Source: Dyadobacter jejuensis
GTDB lineage: Bacteria > Bacteroidota > Bacteroidia > Cytophagales > Spirosomataceae
Assembly: GCF_003149085.1 (NCBI RefSeq)
Contig: NZ_QGDT01000015.1
Span: 49,020-113,019, forward strand
Direction of reading: 5' to 3'
Length of the DNA: 64,000 bases
The stretch's first letter is position 1. Every line of letters begins with the position of its first letter. Shown here piece by piece: positions 1-6,717 of the stretch. A model generated the notes under the pieces. It saw nothing but the letters and a program-made list of their open reading frames with translations, ran no database searches and was not told where the DNA came from. The position numbers and the translations under genes were made by a program.

Positions 1-327
1 AATGATAATATGACCTCCAAAGCCTATTGGACGCCAGAGAATAGAAGTAATGAATATCCGTCCGCATATTTTGCCGGAGATGGGCGCTTCACTGGCTTGC
101 AGTCTCGAACGTTCGTAAGAATTCAAGATATAACCCTGTCTTATAAATTGGAGTCAAGCTGGTTGTCGGCAGTTCGTATGAAGTCCGCCAAATTGTTTGT
201 TAGTGGCCGTAATCTTGGAACCTTTACGAACTGGTTTGGTGGAGATCCTGAAACGGGTACTCCCGTTCGTTCCAATACTTTTCCGGTGGCCTCTACTTAC
301 TCCTTTGGTGCCAATTTTAGTTTCTAA
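1..327 (+). CDS. SusC/RagA-type TonB-dependent receptor, C-terminal fragment
   Basis: The frame is open from the first base of the window and stops at 325-327, so only about the last 108 residues are present. They read as the end of an outer-membrane beta-barrel of the SusC type: a stretch with IQDITLSYKL, the usual RNLGTFTNW-like strand, and a final phenylalanine (NFSF) as expected for an outer-membrane insertion signal. The SusD gene follows 12 bases later, the normal SusC-SusD order. In such pairs SusC is the TonB-driven channel that imports an oligosaccharide or similar ligand held by SusD. The substrate cannot be read from this fragment. Confidence 0.9.
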   Translation, partial: NDNMTSKAYWTPENRSNEYPSAYFAGDGRFTGLQSRTFVRIQDITLSYKLESSWLSAVRMKSAKLFVSGRNLGTFTNWFGGDPETGTPVRSNTFPVASTYSFGANFSF

Positions 328-339
328 ACCAATTTAATA

Positions 340-2064
340 ATGAAAAATATACTAAATATAAAATCTTTTTGGGCCTTGGTCCTTTTGGTCAATTTGTGTG
401 GATGTGAATCTAGCGATGATTTTTTAAAAGAAAATCCCACGACATTTTATACGGTGGACAATGCTTTTTCTACTTCAGCACAAGTGGATCAAGTGTTGGT
501 TTCTATTTATTCCCAGGTTCGTGATTTATGGGCTAACCCAGCAGAATCAGCGTGGATATTCGTTCTCAGGGGGAATGGAACCGATATGTACGATGTGGCC
601 AGTATTCGTAAAAGTGCAACATTCAATAATTACGGGGTGATTAATATCGATAATGGGACCTTCTATAATATTTTTAGCACCTATTATCAAATCATCGCTA
701 AGGCAAATTTTGCCATGGAAGCGGCCAACTTGCCCCAAATATCCTGGGCTTCGGATCAAGAAAAAGCTTATACCATCGCCCAAGCAAAATTTTTCAGGGC
801 CTATGCTTATCGCAACCTAGGTGAACTGTTTGGCGGGGTTCCCTTGGTAACAGAAGTTTCTAAAACACCTCAGTATGATTTTGGGAGGTCCACTCGAGTT
901 GAAACGTATCAGTTTGCTATAGATGATTTGCTTTCAATAGAAAACGATCTTCCTGAAACTTCCGTTTCGGGGGGGAGAATCGTACGCGGAGCCGCTCAAC
1001 ACAACTTAGCCGAATTATATTTGGCGATGGGGACCCAGCTAGCCGCCGATGGCAAAGGGGGAGAGGCTCAGGCTGCCTTTGCCAAATCCATCACTTATGC
1101 TAGCAAGGTAATAGATGGTGGCGTATACTCCTTAATGAAGACCAGGTATGGGGCAAGAAAAAATGAAGAAAAAGGTAACGTGTATTGGGATCTTTTTCAA
1201 GAGAATAACGTAAACTATCAAGATGGCAATAAGGAGAGTATTTGGACATTGCAGGTTGATTATGCAGCCTATCGTGCCGAAGATAGTAAATCTAAGTTAC
1301 CCTATTCTCGTACCTATGGACCCGTTTTTAGAGATGGTGCCAAGGATCATTTGACAGGGACTCTTGAAGATGTGGGTGGCCGTGGAATCTCGCAAATTAT
1401 CCCTACTTTTTATACACGCGATGATATTTATGCCGACAAATGGGGCAAAGATATGCGGAATTCTAATATCGTTTTTCAGCGAGAGATTATCGGAAATGTA
1501 GCCTCTTCGCCTTATTTTGGTAAACCTGTCCCTTGGGAGGTCATATATAATGGAAGCCCAGATGCTACTACCAACAAAAACAATAGTAGTTTGTGCTATC
1601 CTATTTCCTGCAAAATTGCAACTGATCAGTATACAGGACTATCTGATGGGGAAAATAGAAGTAATTTGTTCAGAGACGATTATTTTATAAGATTATCTGA
1701 AACGATACTTTTAAGGGCCGAGGCCAAGCAAAGGAATGGAGACAAATCGGGTGCTGCAGCCGATGTAAATCTGCTTCGTGAACGGGCCCAGTGCGAATAC
1801 CTTGTTTCGGCGGCCGATATGGATGATAGCTTTAATGTCATTCTGGATGAACGTGCAAGGGAGTTGGTTTATGAAGAGGCACGATGGAATACCTTACTCC
1901 GTATGGGAGGCACTATTGCAGTAGATCGTATTAAAAAGCACGCTTATTGGCCCGAGGCCCAGGCTACACTAACTTTTAATTATAACTTATGGCCTATTCC
2001 TCAAACCATTATTGATACCAACAAAGACGTGGTCTTGGAGCAAAATCCTGGCTGGAATCGATAA
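340..2064 (+). CDS. SusD/RagB-family outer-membrane nutrient-binding lipoprotein
   Basis: A 574-residue protein with a lipoprotein signal (hydrophobic stretch ending LCGC, acylated Cys about residue 22), the length of a SusD protein. Family marks are the N-terminal DFLKENPTTFYT-like segment, the TPR-type helices with RAYAYRNLGELFGGVPLV in the first third, and a C-terminal RNGDKSGAAADVNLLRERA helix followed by the DERARELVYEEARW segment that is characteristic of SusD/RagB. It should sit on the cell surface as a lid on the SusC channel encoded just upstream and bind the imported ligand. No sulfatase or glycosidase is visible next to it in this window, so the ligand is open. Confidence 0.93.
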   Translation: MKNILNIKSFWALVLLVNLCGCESSDDFLKENPTTFYTVDNAFSTSAQVDQVLVSIYSQVRDLWANPAESAWIFVLRGNGTDMYDVASIRKSATFNNYGVINIDNGTFYNIFSTYYQIIAKANFAMEAANLPQISWASDQEKAYTIAQAKFFRAYAYRNLGELFGGVPLVTEVSKTPQYDFGRSTRVETYQFAIDDLLSIENDLPETSVSGGRIVRGAAQHNLAELYLAMGTQLAADGKGGEAQAAFAKSITYASKVIDGGVYSLMKTRYGARKNEEKGNVYWDLFQENNVNYQDGNKESIWTLQVDYAAYRAEDSKSKLPYSRTYGPVFRDGAKDHLTGTLEDVGGRGISQIIPTFYTRDDIYADKWGKDMRNSNIVFQREIIGNVASSPYFGKPVPWEVIYNGSPDATTNKNNSSLCYPISCKIATDQYTGLSDGENRSNLFRDDYFIRLSETILLRAEAKQRNGDKSGAAADVNLLRERAQCEYLVSAADMDDSFNVILDERARELVYEEARWNTLLRMGGTIAVDRIKKHAYWPEAQATLTFNYNLWPIPQTIIDTNKDVVLEQNPGWNR

Positions 2065-2087
2065 AATATAATTCTCTGAGTAACGAT

Positions 2088-2120
2088 AGTTGCCCGAATT
2101 CCTTTTCGGGCAACTATTTT
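2088..2120 (+). terminator. Rho-independent terminator after susD
   Basis: An 11-bp perfect inverted repeat (AGTTGCCCGAA / TTCGGGCAACT) with a short loop, followed by ATTTTATT. It lies 24 bases after the susD stop and before the end of the convergent metallophosphoesterase gene. Confidence 0.85.
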
Positions 2121-2177
2121 ATTAACCCATCATACTTATTGATGGAGTATTGCTTGTTTGACGCAACTTGAGGTTAC

Positions 2178-2915
2178 CTATTTCCCTTCCCGAAGCATAC
2201 CGGCTAGTTCGTTGGGAAGCAGACTTAGCTCAATGGCTTTAGCTGCTTTTTCGACATCATAGGGTAGTCTGATAAATTCGGTACTAATGGTGGCTCGTTC
2301 TTGGCCGTCGATGGTGAGCATCACATAGCCGGCTCGAGGGTCCCCATCCTTGGGCTTACCAACAGAACCTGTATTGATAAAATGATAAGTTGGATTCAGC
2401 TCCCCGTCGGTCGTATGGACGACCCGATGGTAGGGCTTGTGGGTATGGCCGAAACATAGAATGTCTGCCTTAAACTCCTGGGCCATTTCTATCATATACG
2501 CTTCCGGCAGGTCTTCCAGCAGATATTCGTTAATGCTGCGCGGGCTGCCGTGTACCATCAACAAGGTAAGCGGGGTATTATTGATCTGAAACTCAAGACG
2601 AATCTGTCTAGGCAAGGTGAGCAGATAGTCCCTTTCTTTAGGGCCTACCAATTGGTAGGCATACTCCTTACTGGGTTCTTGACTACAGGGATCCAGCTTA
2701 GGTCGCAGGGTGGTCAATTTGATATCGTGATTGCCAGCGATGGTTGGGATTCCTCTTTTCCGAACCAGTTCAACCACCTGGTTGGGCCATACCTGATAGC
2801 CTATGAGGTCACCCAAACAATAAACGGCATCCGGTTGTTGCTTTTCCAGGTCGTCGAGCACCGCTTCTAAAGCCGGTAAGTTGGCATGGATATCTGAAAG
2901 TAAGGCGATTCTCAC
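2178..2915 (-). CDS. YfcE/MJ0936-type metallophosphoesterase
   Basis: A 245-residue calcineurin-like phosphoesterase. The metal-binding signature runs in order: D8-x-H10 (LLSDIHAN), GDLIGY with D36, GNHD at 61-64, a later histidine in MVHGS, and GHTHKP near residue 157. Length and motif spacing match the small bacterial phosphodiesterases of the YfcE/MJ0936 type. Its start codon overlaps the acr3 stop by ATGA, so it is the last gene of the arsenic operon and probably translationally coupled. Its substrate is unknown, and a link to arsenic is inferred only from this position. It has no signal peptide and should be cytoplasmic. Confidence 0.9.
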   Translation of the reverse strand: MRIALLSDIHANLPALEAVLDDLEKQQPDAVYCLGDLIGYQVWPNQVVELVRKRGIPTIAGNHDIKLTTLRPKLDPCSQEPSKEYAYQLVGPKERDYLLTLPRQIRLEFQINNTPLTLLMVHGSPRSINEYLLEDLPEAYMIEMAQEFKADILCFGHTHKPYHRVVHTTDGELNPTYHFINTGSVGKPKDGDPRAGYVMLTIDGQERATISTEFIRLPYDVEKAAKAIELSLLPNELAGMLREGK

Positions 2916-3991
2916 GATGCTAATGTTTTGGATGGGTAATACTTATCTCTTAGCCAAAAGGCCACATTCACCAGGGCGATTAAGGCCGGAACCTCTACCA
3001 GAGGACCTATTACCCCAACAAAGGCCTGGCCAGAGTTGATACCAAATACTCCGATGGCTACGGCAATGGCGAGTTCAAAATTGTTGCCCGCGGCGGTAAA
3101 GGCGATGGAAGCATTCTGACTGTAATCGGCACCGAAGGATTTGGCCATAAAAAAGCTGAGTAAAAACATGATGGCAAAGTAGATTACCAAGGGGATGGCT
3201 ATTAGTAGGACGTCCCCAGGAAGCTGTACGATCAATTCTCCTTTAAGGCTGAACATCAGCATGATGGTGGCCAATAGGGCGATGAGGGTGATAGGGGATA
3301 TGCGCGGAATATATTTCTTTTCGTACCATTCTTCTCCCTTTAGGGCCGTCAGGCCGAGTCTACTAAGCATTCCGGCGGCAAAGGGAATGCCTAAATAAAT
3401 GCCCACACTCTTGGCAATTTCCGATATCGTAATATTTACTTCCAAACCTTTGAGGCCTAGCAAGGGAGGAAGTACCGTAATAAAAAAGTAGGCATAAAAG
3501 CTATAGAGCAACACTTGAAATACGCTATTAAGCGCCACAAGACCGGCGGCGTATTCACGGCTGCCTTCAGCGAGTTCGTTCCAAACCAATACCATGGCAA
3601 TACAGCGGGCTAGTCCGATCAGGATTAGTCCTATCATATATTCAGGGTGATTGGGTAGGAAAATAATGGCCAAAACGAACATGAGCACGGGACCTACCAC
3701 CCAGTTGAGTACCAGGGAGGCCGTCATGACCTTGGTATTTCTGAACACTTCCCCCATCTTGTTGTATTTGACTTTGGCCAAGGGAGGGTACATCATCAGG
3801 ATGAGGCCTATGGCCAAGGGAATATTGGTGGTTCCGCTCGAGAAACCGTTGATATATTCGGGTAAGGCGGGGTAAAAGTTTCCGAGTCCCACCCCAACGG
3901 CCATGGCCAAGAATATCCATAAGGTAAGATAACGATCCAAAAAGCCAAGCTTTTTACGATTGGCAACGGGTGCACAAGAGTTAGCAGACAT
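2912..3991 (-). CDS. acr3: Acr3-type arsenite efflux transporter
   Basis: A 359-residue inner-membrane protein with about ten hydrophobic segments, the length of bacterial Acr3. The most diagnostic segment is ARCIAMVLVWNELA in the fourth helix region, which holds the cysteine essential in characterised Acr3 carriers. The N-terminus has the family's FLDRYLTLWIFLAMAVG. It exports arsenite, the product of the arsenate reductase encoded 9 bases upstream. It is transcribed with arsR, the DUF6428 gene, the acetyltransferase gene and arsC, and overlaps the phosphoesterase gene downstream by 4 bases. Confidence 0.95.
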   Translation of the reverse strand: MSANSCAPVANRKKLGFLDRYLTLWIFLAMAVGVGLGNFYPALPEYINGFSSGTTNIPLAIGLILMMYPPLAKVKYNKMGEVFRNTKVMTASLVLNWVVGPVLMFVLAIIFLPNHPEYMIGLILIGLARCIAMVLVWNELAEGSREYAAGLVALNSVFQVLLYSFYAYFFITVLPPLLGLKGLEVNITISEIAKSVGIYLGIPFAAGMLSRLGLTALKGEEWYEKKYIPRISPITLIALLATIMLMFSLKGELIVQLPGDVLLIAIPLVIYFAIMFLLSFFMAKSFGADYSQNASIAFTAAGNNFELAIAVAIGVFGINSGQAFVGVIGPLVEVPALIALVNVAFWLRDKYYPSKTLAS

Positions 3992-4000
3992 GATGAGGCA

Positions 4001-4414
4001 TTAAAGGTTCTGGTTAACAAATTCTTCCGAATATTTTTTGATCATTTCACGTACCGACCTGAACGACTCCATGATTTGTTGCTCAGTACCCGTAGCCTTA
4101 GCCGGGTCGGGGAAGTTATGATGGAATTTCTGGGCCTTGGTAGGGAAGTAAGGACAGCGTTCTTTGGCGTTATCGCAAACGGTGATCACGAAGTCGAATT
4201 CGATTTGGGTATACTCATCTATATTATTAGAGGTATGCCCCGAAATATCGATTCCATCTTCGGCCATAACGGCAATGGCCTTAGGATTCACCCCATGGGT
4301 TTCAACACCAGCACTGTACACGCTGGCTTTTTCGTCGGCAAAATGTCTGATATAACCTTCGGCCAATTGGCTGCGGCAGCTGTTGCCGGTACAAAGCACT
4401 AATACTTTTTTCAT
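4001..4414 (-). CDS. arsC: Arsenate reductase, thioredoxin-coupled (LMW-phosphatase fold)
   Basis: A 137-residue protein with the N-terminal catalytic loop CTGNSCRS, i.e. C8-x5-R14 of low-molecular-weight tyrosine phosphatases. It also keeps the redox pair of the thioredoxin-coupled pI258-type ArsC family, seen here as C80 and C87 in TVCDNAKERCP. It reduces arsenate to arsenite in the cytoplasm, handing the disulfide from C8 through C80/C87 to thioredoxin. The gene lies between the acetyltransferase gene (7-base gap) and acr3 (9-base gap). Confidence 0.95.
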   Translation of the reverse strand: MKKVLVLCTGNSCRSQLAEGYIRHFADEKASVYSAGVETHGVNPKAIAVMAEDGIDISGHTSNNIDEYTQIEFDFVITVCDNAKERCPYFPTKAQKFHHNFPDPAKATGTEQQIMESFRSVREMIKKYSEEFVNQNL

Positions 4415-4421
4415 TGTTCGT

Positions 4422-4919
4422 TTAGTTTATTCCAATCGTTCTACTTCGTCTTTCTAAGAGGTGTACGGTTCGCCAAACTCCATGTAGTTGGCCTATGTTT
4501 TCACGATAGCCTATGAGGCGGAAACCATTTTTGAGATGCAACTGTATACTTGGGATATTTTCGGGGAAAATACTGGCTTGGAGAGTCCAGTAGCCGGCAT
4601 TTTCGCTTTCTTGGATAAGGTGTTTTAGGAGGGAATCGCCTAAGTTTTGACCCCGGAAATCGGTGCCAATATAGACGCTCACTTCCGCTACACCGGCATA
4701 TACGCAGCGTCCGGAAACGGGGGTAAGGGCGGACCAGCCAGTAATAGCCCCCTGCTCCGAAACGGCCACATAGCGCAGGTCAGGTACATGGGTAGCGTCC
4801 CAAGCTGGCCATTCCGGGGGAGTGGTTTCCAAAGTGGCAAGTCCTGTGGCTATGCCTTGTTCGTAAATCTGGCGGACTTGGGGCCAGTCTTCTGGCTCCA
4901 TGATGCGGATCGTAGCCAT
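4422..4919 (-). CDS. GNAT N-acetyltransferase, ArsN/phosphinothricin-acetyltransferase-like
   Basis: A 165-residue GNAT enzyme. The start MATIRIMEPEDWPQVRQIY and the segment GWSALTPVSGRCVYAGVAEVSVYI are typical of the phosphinothricin acetyltransferase branch, and the acetyl-CoA loop is visible as GTDFRGQNLGDSLL. Members of this branch found in ars operons (ArsN1) acetylate the amino group of arsinothricin or phosphinothricin. The position between the DUF6428 gene and arsC, with 7-13-base gaps, supports that role here, but substrate choice is inferred from family and context only. Confidence 0.85.
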   Translation of the reverse strand: MATIRIMEPEDWPQVRQIYEQGIATGLATLETTPPEWPAWDATHVPDLRYVAVSEQGAITGWSALTPVSGRCVYAGVAEVSVYIGTDFRGQNLGDSLLKHLIQESENAGYWTLQASIFPENIPSIQLHLKNGFRLIGYRENIGQLHGVWRTVHLLERRSRTIGIN

Positions 4920-4932
4920 GTGTCAGCAGAAT

Positions 4933-5460
4933 TTAACAGCATCCTCCTCCAGGCGTACAGCTTTGGCTGGCGGAACCTACGAGTTCAAGTTCTGTTTTTG
5001 GTGCCGGGGTACCACAGGTTTGTCCACGGCCAATGGCCTTGCACTGAGTGAAGTCGGCCGTCAGCTGTACGGTAAATGTGTCGCCTTCCGCAACGAATTC
5101 GGATGGATACATTTGGCGGGTATCGAATTTGGAATTGCCAAATTCAATTTTCACGATGGCGGTAGGCTCGAGGGGAAGGGATTTCTCCACCAACTCCACA
5201 ATAGAGAGGGCTTTGCTTACCTTCATGGCCCGGCCGGCTTCTGCCACATTGGGTTCCCATAACTGTATTATAACTTCTGTCCATTGGTTCATTACACCTC
5301 CACAGTCGACCGACACGATAGGTGCCTGCTTGATTTCGGTAATATGATAGGAGGGTTCTACCAATTGACCTTCGGCATATTGAAACTGAAGGGCCTTGTC
5401 GGGGTGTGCCAATAGTGTGTTTTTAAAGGCTTCCCAGTTCATTGGATCTAAATTATTCAT
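4933..5460 (-). CDS. DUF6428-like ars-operon protein with Cys-rich tail
   Basis: A 175-residue protein resembling the DUF6428 family often found in Bacteroidota arsenic operons. The function is not known. It starts NNLDPMNWEAFKNTL and ends in a Gly/Ser linker carrying SCTPGGGCC, so the last dozen residues offer three cysteines including a vicinal pair suited to binding As(III) or another soft metal. No signal peptide or membrane segment is seen. It lies 45 bases after arsR, and a copy of the operon's palindrome abuts its start codon, so it may have an extra control point. Confidence 0.8.
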   Translation of the reverse strand: MNNLDPMNWEAFKNTLLAHPDKALQFQYAEGQLVEPSYHITEIKQAPIVSVDCGGVMNQWTEVIIQLWEPNVAEAGRAMKVSKALSIVELVEKSLPLEPTAIVKIEFGNSKFDTRQMYPSEFVAEGDTFTVQLTADFTQCKAIGRGQTCGTPAPKTELELVGSASQSCTPGGGCC

Positions 5461-5474
5461 TGCTATATTACGAT
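5459..5474. promoter_or_regulatory. ArsR-type operator palindrome before the DUF6428 gene
   Basis: The 16-mer ATTGCTATATTACGAT is an imperfect palindrome of the form ATYGYAATATTRCRAT. It matches the copies over the arsR promoter and before the gene at 53500. It touches the DUF6428 start codon. No TAnnTTTG element is visible close by, so it may be a secondary operator. Confidence 0.5.
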
Positions 5475-5505
5475 TAAGTTAAATTTAAAAAAAATATGAA
5501 TGCAT

Positions 5506-5835
5506 TTATTCACAGCATTTAAGGGAAACTTCTGTATTGAATATTTCGCCAAAAATAGCTTTGGCTTCTTGCCAAACCGTCTCGTTAATGCAGTAACATA
5601 CCCGAGGAGGGTTTATTTCCCCAGTGAGGATTCCTATTTGCTTCAGCTCTTTCAGGTGTTGAGAAACGGTGGCTTGAGCCAGAGGAAGTACTTCTACCAA
5701 ATCACCACAGACACAGGATTTTTCCCTCAATAGGTGCTGAATGATCGCGATGCGTGCCGGATGTGCCAAGGCCTTAGCCAAGTCGGCGATGCGGTTCTGT
5801 TGTTCTGTGAAAACTTGTGTCTTTGTAACTCCCAT
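5506..5835 (-). CDS. arsR: ArsR-family As(III)-responsive repressor
   Basis: A 109-residue winged-helix repressor of the ArsR/SmtB family. Marks are LAKALAHPARIAIIQHL, the metal site in helix 3 as SCVCGDLVEVL (two cysteines one residue apart), and the recognition helix LAQATVSQHLKELKQIGIL. A further vicinal pair ends the protein (KCCE) and could join the As(III) site. It is the first gene of the minus-strand ars operon. The only plausible start codon lies about 5 bases past the predicted -7 element, so the mRNA may be nearly leaderless. Confidence 0.95.
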   Translation of the reverse strand: MGVTKTQVFTEQQNRIADLAKALAHPARIAIIQHLLREKSCVCGDLVEVLPLAQATVSQHLKELKQIGILTGEINPPRVCYCINETVWQEAKAIFGEIFNTEVSLKCCE

Positions 5836-5839
5836 GCCT

Positions 5840-5878
5840 CAAAGATACTATATTTATTATTCATTGCAATAATACGAT
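5840..5878 (-). promoter_or_regulatory. ars promoter with overlapping ArsR operator
   Basis: On the minus strand there is a TTG (5867-5869), a 19-base spacer and TATCTTTG (5840-5847), matching the Bacteroidota -33/-7 consensus. The palindrome at 5863-5878 (read on minus as ATCGTATTATTGCAAT) covers the -33 box, the expected place for repression by ArsR, with release by arsenite. Confidence 0.75.
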
Positions 5879-6105
5879 AGATAATTTTTTAACCACTGCC
5901 GCTTTTAGGTCTTGCCGGGAGTAAAGTGTCCATAAACGGCCTGGTGCGTATATGATTGATGTACCGGTAGATTGGTTGTTTCTTAAGATTTGAAAATCCA
6001 TCGTATATTCGTGATTCTACGATTCATTTCTGCGCATCGACTGGGATTCATCATGAGTGATACGCAAGATCGTCATCTACCTATCAATAGTTAATAAATA
6101 ATTAT

Positions 6106-6657
6106 ATGGCCCAATCGAGAGGAATCATTCGGAAGTTAGGATATTTGACCATCCTACTATGGTGTCAGAGCTGTGGACAGCGGCAAACCGAGGCGACGAG
6201 ACTGTCAGAGGCAGTGGATAGGTTTTCTTCCGATACTTTACTGGAGGAACCCGACAGTATATGGGTCGCCATTAACGATAGCATGGGATTTTTAATGGCA
6301 AATAATGAAGAGACCCGACTTAAAATGAGTGCGTGGCAGGCTGTTAAAAGATTTGAAGACAAGGATTTCGAGGCCTACGATTACGATTCGAATGCGGACA
6401 CGACTACCTATTTAGGTTTTCCGTACCAGTCACGGGAAGGGGAAGCCGGGCAGTATACCTATCACTTCGACTTATCGGGGACCGATCTTTCAGGAAATAA
6501 AGTTAGTGCTAAGGTGGAGGTGAAAGGGAAATTTGGAAAAGGTTGGGTACGAAATGCCGATGGAGAATACCTATACCTAGAGGTATCATGGAACAAACAC
6601 CATGAATTGGTGGGGGTCGATGCCCAAATGATGGACTATACCTTTCGACCCCTTTAA
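6106..6657 (+). CDS. Putative lipoprotein of unknown function
   Basis: A 183-residue protein with an N-terminal hydrophobic segment ending WCQSC (Cys about residue 23), a plausible but non-classical lipobox. The rest is soluble, acidic and rich in Asp, Tyr and Thr, with a region around YTYHFDLSGTDLSGNKVSAKV that looks like beta strands. I recognise no family. It is a single gene, followed by a terminator hairpin, and is divergent from the ars operon. Confidence 0.7.
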   Translation: MAQSRGIIRKLGYLTILLWCQSCGQRQTEATRLSEAVDRFSSDTLLEEPDSIWVAINDSMGFLMANNEETRLKMSAWQAVKRFEDKDFEAYDYDSNADTTTYLGFPYQSREGEAGQYTYHFDLSGTDLSGNKVSAKVEVKGKFGKGWVRNADGEYLYLEVSWNKHHELVGVDAQMMDYTFRPL

Positions 6658-6677
6658 ATTGTACTTTTTAGAAGTAG

Positions 6678-6717
6678 GATCCTGGCATACCCTAAGGTTA
6701 CCAGGATCAGGTTTTTA
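6678..6717 (+). terminator. Terminator between the lipoprotein gene and the btuB-like gene
   Basis: An 8-bp perfect stem (GATCCTGG / CCAGGATC, loop 15) followed by AGGTTTTT. It ends the plus-strand lipoprotein gene. The convergent TonB-receptor gene ends just beyond it. Confidence 0.7.
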
